Shown here piece by piece: positions 12,666-22,629 of a stretch of 64,000 nt of DNA. Made by a program: the position numbers and the translations under genes. Source of the DNA: Heliocidaris erythrogramma (Eukaryota; Echinodermata; Echinoidea; Camarodonta; Echinometridae); NCBI GenBank assembly GCA_025617745.1, contig CM046853.1, positions 17,341,174 through 17,405,173 of the forward strand. Direction: 5' to 3'. Position 1 is the first letter of the stretch; every line of letters starts with the position of its first letter. The notes beneath the pieces are model-generated. The model saw nothing but the letters and a program-made list of their open reading frames with translations. It made no database searches and had not been told where the DNA came from.

Positions 12666-13899
12666 TCTTCTTCTTTTTCTTCTTCCTCCTCAGATTTGTG
12701 CGCTCTGTCTAGGTCCTTTCCCCTTGTCCATTTCATTTCAAATTTCGTATGCATGTTCCTTGGCATGTCTTCTAGGTCACTGAGGTCTTCGTTTTTCGAA
12801 CTCACTCATGCATGACCGTCCAGGCGCCATTTTGTTCTCTTGGCCTATCTCAGCTGTCCTACATCCTACAGACTTCTAACAAATTCCTGTAGATAGTCCA
12901 AGAGTTGCTATTTACATTCTAATAAAAAAATTAATACGAAAAATGCCATCTTCACACTGTAAATTTAAGTCCGAAATCGGCCATATTGAAAAACGCTAAA
13001 TTTCTTGAAATTTTCACTCCCGAATATTAAAAATTCCTATAACTTTGTCATATCAATTGATTTCTGTCTCAAACTTTTACCATGTCTTGGTCTTGGCGTT
13101 GCACACATTTCTGCCAGATTTCATGCATTTCTGAGTACGCATTATATAAACAGCGCCCTCTAAAGTTTTCAAAATGGCTCTCTTCGTGTGGCCGTATCTC
13201 CGTCATGCCTGGGTAAACCCGTACCCTTTTTTGGATTTAGATACTTCAAGATATACCCTTTTCAGCCAAATAAAAAAATATATACCTCATCACTGACCGA
13301 CTTTGAGAAAATTGCACTTGAAAATCACTATATTTGCATAAATGCCGAAATAAAGACACATTGCTCTAATTTTGTGAACATTCATCGTACGTCTTTGAAA
13401 TTTGGTGGGTATGTGTATTTGTGTATTTGACAACTGTTAACCAAATTTGGTTGAAATCGATGACGTCATCGCAAAGATATTACGCAAAAACCTTAATTTA
13501 CTATGCATTACATAATATTGCATAATATGCTTATTTTAAATGGCGCGCTAGTCGCAGTAGGCTCACAATGACCGCAATAAAATTCCCTCATCAGAGATGC
13601 AAAAAAAGATATATGGTCTCACAGAATATTTTGAGTAAATCGCGATCGCGAGTAATGCACTGAACTCTTCATTTTCCGGAATCACTCATACATGACTCAT
13701 ACATGACCGTCCAGGCGCCATTTTGTCCGTGTTTCGTACCTTTTGTTCGATTTTGCCTATCTCCACTATTCTAGATGCTACAGACTTCAAACAAATTGCT
13801 ATAGATAGTTTAAGAGATGCTTTTTATTTTACTGTTCAATGACATGCAAAATACAGACGTCAATCTATGCACATCGTTCTGATACGATTGCAATTCTAG
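12666..13899 (+). repeat. Array unit 8 (last copy, 1234 bp, two deletions)
   Basis: The right-most copy. R2 is shortened near 12690 and 12835, and about 0.45 kb is missing at a junction near 13648, where GCGATCGCG joins the middle of the unit to R1. It still ends in the hairpin and CTAG (13896-13899); sequence after about 13904 does not match the array. Confidence 0.9.
13868..13899 (+). repeat. Terminal hairpin plus CTAG at the right end of the array
   Basis: ATCGT (13873-13877) pairs with ACGAT (13884-13888) around a 6-base loop; flanking TGCA words extend the stem with one bulged base. CTAG follows at 13896-13899. The same hairpin and CTAG end every unit, and the array stops here, which makes this the probable unit terminus. 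Confidence 0.6.
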
Positions 13900-14849
13900 T
13901 TCTATTTCTAATTATTACCTTATCTACTTTATTTTTTAAACTTTTAAATATATCAAATGTAAGCTAAATATGGTCTAGACCTTTCTAATTCTAATCTAAG
14001 TTCATGATCTAACTTTAGGTCTACTATCTAGATCTTTTTTCTAAACTAGTCTAGTGTCGTGAAAAACTATCCCGACCTAAGCTTAGGTCGGCTGTTCGGA
14101 CTACTTGTTGGTGATATACGGGTGTACCGTCTGTCTATGGGAAACGTTGAGAAATGTCAGAAATATTAAAGATTAAAGTGCAGACATTTGAAAAAGTAAG
14201 CATTGATCACATTTTGGTAAAATTTTGAAGAGAGCTATTAACCCCTTGGCACAGTAAGAGTTAAGGACTTTTCTTTTTGCTGTTCAAAAATGATGTGCTG
14301 ACTGACGGTCGGTGGCTTGCAAATTATGCATCTTTTTTCACTTTTTATTTTTCAGTTTAAAAAAAAGGGATTCATACTTTAGAAAATGATAGAGTCTAGG
14401 AAGGCTGTTTTTGGCTGGTGTTTTTTCTCCTTAAAAGTGTTGGATTGGAGGTTGTGTGTCCAGACACTTGATAAGAATCAAGTTGTTGCATTTGCTGTTG
14501 CATTTACCCTCCCCCCCCCCCCCAAAAAAAAAAAAATGTGTCATGTTGAAGTCTAGCCTAGAAATAGACTACATGTAGACTAGATGTAGACTAGGCCTAG
14601 GCATGTAAAAGCATGCGGGAAAGTGTGAAGTACACATGTGTGGGCAAAAGCCATTTTTTTTTTTGGGGGGGGGGGGCGCGTAATACATGTACACAATACC
14701 ACTGAACAATGACAAGAAAAATATAGTCTAGATCTATGAAAGAATGAATTTTGGAGAAAAAGAATATTCACTCAGGAATATATGTAATTTTATGAAATAT
14801 AAAAGCTAATTTTGTGGCAAAAATAGTCAACTCTGACTAAAAATCAATG
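13900..14849. other. Non-coding flank, low complexity
   Basis: AT-rich sequence with many CTAGA/CTAGT words and no convincing open frame. The homopolymer inverted repeat at 14511-14676 is listed separately. It may include the eroded 5' part of the CR1-like element downstream. Confidence 0.5.
14511..14676. repeat. Inverted repeat of homopolymer runs (C13A13 … T11G12)
   Basis: Thirteen C and thirteen A followed by TG (14511-14538) are mirrored by CA, eleven T and twelve G (14652-14676). The ~115-bp interval holds TAGACTA-type words and the palindrome CTAGGCCTAG. The arms could pair into a stem of about 25 bp. Confidence 0.75.
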
Positions 14850-14989
14850 TAAGAATAAGAGGAATTAGCATACTTCCTGATGACTGGAAGAGGGCATATC
14901 CCTGCCGTTTACAAGACTCAAGAGAAAGGGTGTTAAGTCATCAGCAAATATTTATAGGCCCATTAGTCTTACTAGTATTGTGTGCATAA
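14850..14989 (+). pseudogene. CR1-like reverse transcriptase, 5' fragment (element continues at 17618)
   Basis: Three short frames, separated by shifts, read as consecutive parts of a non-LTR reverse transcriptase: LPDDWKRA, then AVYKTQEKGC, then NIYRPISLTSIVC. The last is the conserved RT motif usually seen as NYRPISLTS. The frame is cut by the hAT-like insertion at 14990 and resumes across it with ILESIIPDAVFDHM, so the two pieces were once contiguous. Frameshifts and a stop show that it is dead. Its true 5' end cannot be placed. Confidence 0.8.
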
Positions 14990-15631
14990 TAGGGGTGGGA
15001 GTTTCGGGTATTTTTTCAAATCGGGAACCCGACGATTTTTCGGGCGGGTTCCCGGTTACCCGAAAATCATCTAACACAAATTACAAGCTTATATTTACCC
15101 CTAAGAAGCTATTAACACTGGGAAAAACTCCTTCGTGTTTGGCACCTGAAATAAACAATTCAAGGGAAAAAAAGAGACTGGGAAAATCGTGGGCCCAAGA
15201 CATGATATTAGGCCTAAGCCTCCTAAATTTAATCCATAGAAATCATCGATAATAATCATGCCAGCGCCTTAGCCTTAGGTAAATAACGGTCAACAGTCCC
15301 TTGCACATGTTTATCCAAAAATACACACATGAACTTGAAAGGAAGGGAAATACAATGAAATCTCAAAGAAAAACTTGTTTGAGACGATGATCATGATGAT
15401 TCTTTATAATTTTACACGAGCAGCCCTTGGGAATTTTGACATCTGATCGTAAAGAGAGCAAGAGGCACTTGTAGACAAACTTCACGCGTAGTATCAATTG
15501 ATGTCCCTGACGAAAATGGCGAGCTTTCTCTACTACAGTCCTCATACGTGTACACATTGTAATTCCCCACGCACGATCAACGATAGTTTCCTTCTCAAAG
15601 AACTCATCGCGAGGCGTCAATTATTGAAATT

Positions 15632-15890
15632 CACACACACACATACACACACTTCATGTACCACAGTCTACTGATATTCGTAAATGTATGCTAGTCCGAT
15701 TTCTCTTCGTATACACACAGACACGCTCATCAGATCATGCTTCTTTTATTTAGAATTTAGAAAGTGCAAGTTCATAAACGAAAACTGAAAACAAGATTTT
15801 TATATTTTTTCCTTTTTTTTGGGGGGGGGGGGTAATCATTTCTTTCTGACTGACTCTCTCTCTCTCTCACTCTCTCTCTCATAAATGACA
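15632..15890. repeat. Microsatellites and homopolymers (CA, T8G12, CT)
   Basis: ACACAC runs near 15634-15653, a T run followed by about twelve G near 15812-15832, and CTCT runs near 15853-15882. Confidence 0.85.
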
Positions 15891-16240
15891 GGGTTTATTT
15901 TAAAGAAAGGGTTCTTAAACTGCTTTGCCTGAATTAAAAAAAATGTGTGGGCCTAGTGTATTAGCGTTTAGACAATAGTGATGTAACCCTTATAAGTTAT
16001 AACCCGTCCCTCAACGTTACGGCCCCACCCCTTCCCCCACGTGATGGAGATCGGAGACAATAATTAATAAATGAAACAAAGGAAACATGCATAGATGTCT
16101 TCTCAACAGTCAAGTAGTCAACAGGTAACTTTTCATTATGACATTTTCGTTGTACATGTAAATAAAGACGTTCTTTCAAAGGACTAAATGCAAAACAAAG
16201 AAGAGCTGGTATGTGTTTTCTGTCATCAGCATGATCTTCA

Positions 16241-16380
16241 TAACCATCATATCATCATCATAACATAATTATCATATAATCATGATTCATGATGATCGTC
16301 ATCATAATCATCATCAAAGACATCATCATCATCATTATCATCTTGATAATCATTATCGTGAAAACAAGTATCATCATCAT
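16241..16380. repeat. ATC/CAT trinucleotide microsatellite
   Basis: An imperfect run of CATCAT/ATCATC/ATAATC units. A histidine-rich open frame across it is a by-product of the repeat. Confidence 0.9.
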
Positions 16381-16852
16381 AAAAAAATATCAAAAAATAT
16401 CAAGCCAACCACTTCATCCCTGCCCGACCGTAACTTCATCCTTTTACGCACATGCGGTTCCCCTTTGATATTCGATCTGTTTATACGAAGCGCCTTCGCG
16501 CCCAATGCCGCGGCGGTGTGAATTAAGGATCAAAGGAACGGGGAGGAAAAAAGGCGCAAACCTTCATTGGCTGGTTGGCATATTTTGCACATGTCATGAC
16601 TTGTGGTCATCAAATGAGGTCACAAGCCCAATTTTATGAATGAAATTCTTGATCGTGCGCACTCTAGACAGCCTTTGCTTCCCATGCCTTGTTTTTCACT
16701 TTCGCATGAATGAAGGATATTATTTTGGATATATCGCCATGGATATAATCTGATTTTAGTAATTTCGAATTTATTGTGTGCTAAAGTTTCAGGAATTGTG
16801 ACAGTGCCAAATCGTGCTCGCGCTTAATCTTGTTGATGTTAATACATCTGTT

Positions 16853-17471
16853 CATGTACGAGTCATATTCATGAATGAGATGCCGCGTGCGAGTATGGAG
16901 CGACGGTTGATGTTGAATATGGATGAGTTTACGTTTGTAAGCTTTACGCCCGTTGATCGCTCATGACTACGACATATTGTTTACTCCAAATAAGGGGGAA
17001 AGGCATTCAAATGCAAATTATATTATGGGTTCGATGAACCAATGAGCATGCAGTCTCTGAATCGCGGCTGTGGGCTTTGCTGTCTGTGTATACGAATGTG
17101 TAAGGTTTAAGGGTTATGTGTTATAGTAAGTTGAACGAATCGAAAGCGCATCACTGCAGTGGGGCGCTACATGTACAAGTCGTATTCATGATGAGATGCC
17201 ACGTGCGAGTAATCCGAGTATGGAGCGACGGTTGATGTTGAATATGGATGAGTTTGTAAACTTTACGCCCGTTGATCGCTCATGACTACGACATATTGTT
17301 TACTCACAATAAGGGGGAAGGGCATTCAAATGCAAATTATGTTATGGGTTCGATGAACCAATGAGCATGCAGTCTCTGAATCGCGGCTGTGGGCTTTGCT
17401 GTCTGTGTATAACGAATGTTATAGTAAGTTGAACGAATCCAAAGCGCATCACTGCAGTGGGGCGCTACATG
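16853..17471 (+). repeat. 317-bp tandem duplication with promoter-like words, inside the hAT-like element
   Basis: Copy 1 (16853-17169) and copy 2 (17170-17471) both run from CATGTAC through GGTTGATGTTGAATATGG to CACTGCAGTGGGGCGCTACAT, with small indels. Each has the octamer ATGCAAAT (17011-17018, 17330-17337) and a CCAAT word (17039-17043, 17358-17362). Copy 1 also has a perfect CArG box CCAAATAAGG (16986-16995), disrupted in copy 2. The motif matches are real; activity is unknown. Confidence 0.85.
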
Positions 17472-17617
17472 GATTTTTCATTTAATGGCTGGTCGACGAT
17501 GAGTAATCATTAAAATACTTATTTTCGGGAAACGGGCATGTAATATTTTGACCCGGGACCCGATGCTCTCGGGCGGGACTCGGGTACCCGGTTTTTAGTC
17601 CCAGCACTAGTGCATAA

Positions 17618-18925
17618 TCCTTGAATCTATCATTCCGGATGCTGTCTTTGATCACATGCAAACTAGCAATCTTTTTAGTGATAAGCAGTATGGGTTTATT
17701 CCAGGCATGTCCACTTCAATGCCGTTATTGAAGATGTTGGATTTTGTTACTGAAGCTGTAGATAGCAGCTGTCAAGTTGATGTTGCCTACATGGATTTTA
17801 TGAAGGCTTTTGACCAGGTGCCGCATAGGAGACTTATTGCCAAAGTGGAGAGCTATGGTATCACAGGACATATATACATATATCTTAAAGTGGATCAAGT
17901 CTTTTCTCTCAGAACATTTTCATTGTGTCATTGTTAACTCTCGTATGTCTCCCTGGGCCCCTGTCCTTAGTGGTATTCGGCAAGGTAGTGTTCTCGGCCC
18001 AATATTATTTGTCATCTACATCAACGATCTGTGCAGAGGATATTTCCTGTCCGCAGGATGTTCCAGAGTTGGTCTACTAAATGGTTATTAAGTTTTCATC
18101 CCGAGAAGTGTAAAGTCTTACTCTTCACTATTGGGACAAAATCTAACTGTGATAAAGATACAAATCGGAAATACTATTTAGGTTAGGGCTTTTCACGACA
18201 TCACCTAAAAAATGTCCATTGCATGCGTGACTTGGGAGTCTTTTGATAGCGTCATTCCGAACATAATTACCAAGGCAAACAGATTTGTTGGTCTGATTAG
18301 ACGTTCCTTTCTCTATTTAAATGTAAATGAGCATATAGTTTTAAGATTATTCAAAGTTCTTGTTCAGTCACATCTTGAGTATGCTCAATCTGTTTGGTGC
18401 CGTTGGAAAATGTGCAGAGGAGGGCCACTCAACTTGTTCCCTCTTTGAAAGGTCTCAGCTACGAAGAAAGACTTCGAAACTGAAACTGCCTTCCCTGGTT
18501 TATAGACGAGCTCGAGGCGATATGATTGAGACTTTCAAATGATAAAGATGTACGATCCAAGTGTAGCACCTCTTCTTGCGCTTAATATTACCAGGACAAG
18601 GGGTAATAGCTACATGTACATGTATAAGATAAGCAAAAGAAGAGCCAATAAAAGTATACGTAGTAATTTCTTTTCCATGAGAGTAGTAAATATGTGGAAC
18701 AGCCTCCCAAACTGTGTTGTGGAGGCTGATAGTGTCATACATGTACATTTTGAAAATAGACTAGATACATGTAGGTTCTGGCACAATGTTTAATTTTATT
18801 TCAAATACGGAGCAGCTCCCCCAGCCGTGTCGATACTGCCCGAGTCCTATCAGGCAACCAGGATCTGGACATAAAGGCATTGCTACCTGCGTCCAGAACT
18901 CAACCTTATTACTAAGTAAGAAGAA
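17618..18925 (+). pseudogene. CR1-like non-LTR retrotransposon, 3' part (dead)
   Basis: Reverse transcriptase motifs appear in order: QYGFIPGMSTSMPLL, then AYMDFMKAFDQVPHRRL, then after a shift near 17885 WIKSFLS and RQGSVLGPILFVIYINDL (to about 18033). The next block should carry the catalytic F/YADD motif, but INDL runs almost at once into FQSWSTKWLLSFHPEKCKV, so the ADD segment is deleted. C-terminal motifs follow in several frames: ANRFVGLIRRSF and VQSHLEYAQSVW (about 18270-18410), VYRRARGDMIETFK (about 18495-18540) and RVVNMWNSLPNCVVEA (about 18680-18730). The end near 18915 is followed by ACTAAGTAAG, like the short-repeat tails of CR1-type elements. Clade assignment (CR1/L2-like) rests on recalled motif style. 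Confidence 0.85.
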
Positions 18926-21900
18926 GAAGTTAGCACTAACTTTATTTTTCTGATTTTTGTCAGTCTGTGAATATTTGCCATTTAGAATATTGTCAACATA
19001 TGATAGATTCATGAAATATTGAATAGAAAAGTGTTTGATTTTTTTTATCAAGTTAGCTTTAAGTTTAGATGTTCTAGATCCATATTTGAAAATTATCTGT
19101 CTGGATAACCAACCTGTCTGGACACAAAATGTGTGGGTATTCCAGGTTAAGAAAAATATGCTCCATGGTCGATTTCCCCAGTTATGCAAATTCCTAACTT
19201 TTTAGTTTAACCATTAATCCAAAATTGTATCCAACCCTAATCTTAACACTACATAAAGTCAAATATTGCACTTTGTCAGGAGCAAATGTTGTGTCGAAAG
19301 AATCACTTATGACTTTCTAATGAACTTTTTGAAATTCGAGTTGACTTGTCTACATGTAGGTCTGTCTACAGGGAATTTCAAATCAGTGTATTGGTAATGT
19401 CAGTATAATTTGATAACAGGCAAGTCTTCTGTTTGCTCCTATATTCAAAATGATTTAAAAATGTTTTTGAGGGGGGAAAAAAGATTGCTGAGCAGGACAT
19501 TTCCTTTTTTCCACCTTGACCAATCTGCCGATTGAGATTCACAATTACATGTAGCTCTACAAATGCTGCTGTATATTTAGTGTTCTCATTTTTCAGACAT
19601 TCAGAACTTACATTAATATTCTCATGATTATTTGATCAATTTATTTTAGTCTTTCATCATTATTTCTCACTGATTTCACTTGATTCAATTTTATAAAAAT
19701 GCTTGATTTCCCTTATTTTCCTTTAAAGGATTGTTGATTGATATAATATATCTTTTTCAACTAAGCATACTATTTTGCAATCTCAACTTTTGTTGTTGTT
19801 ATTATGATTATTCAAAAAATAAACATGAGTTAGGAAAATAATGTTTAAAACAGTTTAGGACGTCACTTTGTTTATTTTGAGCAGGTAACTGATGTACATG
19901 TACACATGTACATGTATGTGTGTGAGGTAGCCGGGCAGTCAGCACATTATCCTTTTGGCCAACTTTTGATATACTTTTTGCACCTGATTTCATTGAAAAT
20001 CAATTGTTAAAGAAAATCAAATGTAAATTATACACATGTAGACTCAACATAAAGTACCTTCACAAATTCAAATATTGAGAAATGAAGCAGAGTAGATATG
20101 GTAATGTAGGACTATGTACACGTAAATGTATGTTTGATATTAAACATACGTGTAAGTAATAATTTGCATCAAAACCGTGTGGTGTCATCTCTTCCTTACA
20201 CAGAAATCTCTCCCACTGTGCACTTGATTGCATCTGGTGGAATTAATGTGTTTAGTCACCAGTAGCTAGAGTCTGTCATATCTCCTTGTGTCTGTATAGT
20301 CGTCATGGTATGCTGTATTAGAAGGATGGAAATGGTGAAGGCTAGTCTAGTCAACATTTTGATTTATAAATGAAAATTGTTGTGCAAGTACATGTATTAC
20401 TATTCTTGCCGTTTTTAGTTAGTTCAGCTTTCACAAATTAAAATGTTATTATGCACATGTACAGTTTGGAATACATACATGTAGCTTTCATTGTATTGAA
20501 TATCTTATTAGCATCCTTGCACTCATTTATATTGCAGATGTGATTTTCTACTTCATGCAGGGCGGAATGTACAAATTGCATGAGAACAAGGAATTAAATT
20601 CACCCATGCATGATTTCAGACATGAGTCATTATCAACTCCAGTTTCTGTGAAACTTCCCTATCATTCACAAAAAGGAGTGAAGTTCAGTCTTAGGCTCAG
20701 TCTTAGGCTCCTTGTCTTGCATTGTCTCTTTTTTCCCCTTTGTGACTTGTGGTAGGTGCTAGTCAGTAATTACATGTACATGTGTATTTGTTATATTAAG
20801 GATGTGTTTTGTCCTGTGAATTTGCCTGATCCCGTAGGGGATTAGAGTAATCCTTGAATGAACTTATCACACTGTGGTAATGTACATACATGTACAAGCA
20901 CATGTGTTACTTGTAATCCTATATTTTTGCTTATTGGTATTTTCTCTCTTAGTGGGTTAATGGGTCATTCACTGTCACCCTTTGTAATATAAAATAAAAT
21001 ACAAGTACCTGTACACCCCTTTTAATAATAGAAGAGTCTGTCTGAAAGAACTCTCACAATTTAAAGTTGGTTTAAATCATGTCAACCCTGATATAATATA
21101 ATTGATACATTTAAAGCTACATTTTACATGTACGTGCAGTGTAGAAAATCTAAGGAGATAGACCTGGGAGATTGTGCAGACCCTGGAAATTACATCACCC
21201 TCCCCACCTAGTCCCTTGAGTTGCCTGTTCAAGATAGCCAATTATGGATTATCATAATTGCATTCATTGAAGTCATGCCATCTAGATAGTGTATCAGGGA
21301 GTACTGAAACTGACAATTATGATTTATTAGGTAGTCCAAGACTCCAAATACAGTGTCAAAATTTTGTCCAGATAGTATCAGGGCAGTAAAGGGTCTCTGC
21401 CTCTTATCACCAGATTCAGTAAGATATTGAGTCTTGAATGTCAGACACCATATGGTTGGAGAGTATAGTGATGGAGATTACATTTTGCAGAGGAGGCATG
21501 GTATGGAATATGGATAAGGAAAAGTGCAGTAACTCCCGGCTTCATGGTTGAGTAAGACAGTGGCGACTGGTATATGGAATATCTGACCTTTATTTTCCCT
21601 TAAATCAAAATATCATTCTTGTAAAGCAGAATAGATTACAGGGATGTCTTCTAAAAAGCAAAGGAAACAACTAGCAGGCTAGATTATATGGGCATGTTTT
21701 ATGTCTTACACGTACTTCGTTTTTGAAGAGGTAGTCTTAAAGTGTGGCTCAGATCCTGGGCAACCAACTGCAAGGGGTGAGGTATATTGATCCTTTAATA
21801 AAAATAAAGATCTCCTTTCCTTGCCTGATGGCAGTTCAGTGACAAGATGGATGATGGCTTGCAGTGATAGTGTCAGAGTAATTGAAAGGATTGATTCCCA

Positions 21901-22366
21901 TCCAGCACTGACTTCCTTATTTTGTTTGCTTTCGATTGAGTGAGAACTACTATTGATTGGGGCTTGTGGAAATGAAATTATCACCATAGGGTGGCTACTA
22001 AAGGCAAGAGGAGGGCAGAATTGGGGGTCTGAATTTAACTCACTGAAATTTAAATGTAGGTTGATTGTCTTAATTTAGTACAATTATTTATTCTCTATAA
22101 CTTACATTTAGAATGTCCTACTGTAGACAGGTTCTGACTGAAATGGTGAATGAAATATCTGTGATTGAGACACCTATTGCACATTCAGAAAGAAATGGAC
22201 AAAGTCATTTTTAGGTGGCCGTTTATTATTTACATTATAGTTACTAAAAAGTTTTACTTTGACAAGCATGAATGTGTATGAATGTCAAAACATTTGATAG
22301 ATAGAATATTGCATTTCATGCATTTTATGTTTTACATCTACTGACGTCAACCCCCTTTGTTACAAC
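18926..22366. other. Non-coding, no gene recognised
   Basis: AT-rich sequence with recurrent ACATGTAC words (for example 19893-19917) and only short unconserved frames. It could belong to an upstream intron of the FRMD4 homologue or be intergenic; the sequence does not decide. Confidence 0.4.
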
Positions 22367-22369
22367 TTA

Positions 22370-22626
22370 GACCCCTGTTACACATGCATCGGCTTTCAAA
22401 GGCGGCCCCAGAGCCAGCTTCACGCCTGCAATTTGAAGCCGCCTCGAGACCATTAAAACCCTTGTTACACATACTCGGTCCCGCAATTTTGTGTCTAGTC
22501 TACACATAGGCCGGCCTCAAACCACATCCAGAGGTGGACTGGGATGGAGGCGGCCCCAGTCACTTTCACAGGTATGGGGATGGCGGCGGCCTCAGTCCAC
22601 TTTCAGAGGTATGTGTAACAGGGGTC
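22370..22626. mobile_element. GC-rich MITE with perfect terminal inverted repeats
   Basis: TTAGACCCCTGTTACACAT (22367-22385) is matched exactly by its reverse complement ATGTGTAACAGGGGTCTAA (22611-22629). Taking TA as the target duplication (22368-22369, 22627-22628), the element is 257 bp. The interior (GGCGGCC-rich, with a second GTTACACAT) is far more GC-rich than its surroundings. No coding capacity. The superfamily is uncertain: TA suggests Tc1/mariner, and other superfamilies are possible. Confidence 0.8.
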
Positions 22627-22629
22627 TAA

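Larger units (their letters stand above)
1..13899 (+). repeat. Tandem array of ~1.7 kb units (nine copies, head to tail)
   Basis: A fixed word (ATTTAGATACTTCAAGATAT) recurs in the same orientation at 1, 1637, 3389, 5023, 6774, 8416, 10121, 11786 and 13235, giving spacings of 1636, 1752, 1634, 1751, 1642, 1705, 1665 and 1449. The copies align along nearly their whole length with scattered substitutions. Order within a unit: TTC-rich leader, diverged block R2, TATATAAA box, A-rich segment, palindrome cluster, ~170-bp subrepeat, block R1 (related to R2), terminal hairpin, CTAG. The array runs off the left edge and stops at 13899, after which the sequence is unrelated. It could be a macrosatellite or a tandemly inserted rolling-circle transposon. 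No coding function is supported. Confidence 0.95.
14990..17609. mobile_element. hAT-like non-autonomous DNA transposon inserted in the CR1-like element
   Basis: The ends are TAGGGGTGGGA and TCCCAGCACTA, whose reverse complement TAGTGCTGGGA matches the left end at 9 of 11 positions. Both subterminal regions are rich in CCCGGGTACCCG-type words. The element is flanked by an exact 8-bp duplication GTGCATAA (14982-14989 and 17610-17617), the length made by hAT transposases, and removing it with one duplication restores continuity of the interrupted reverse transcriptase. No transposase-like frame is seen in the 2620 bp. The interior holds CA, CT and ATC microsatellites and a tandem duplication. 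A non-autonomous hAT that captured host DNA is the best reading. Confidence 0.8.

Noticed and set aside
1-13899. CRISPR-like or bacterial repeat array
   Set aside because: Units are 1.7 kb without short repeat/spacer structure, and the window is clearly eukaryotic.
16282-16521. Histidine-rich open frame
   Set aside because: By-product of the ATC/CAT microsatellite.
18761-19189. 142-codon minus-strand frame
   Set aside because: It overlaps the 3' end of the plus-strand CR1-like element antisense and shows no family resemblance.
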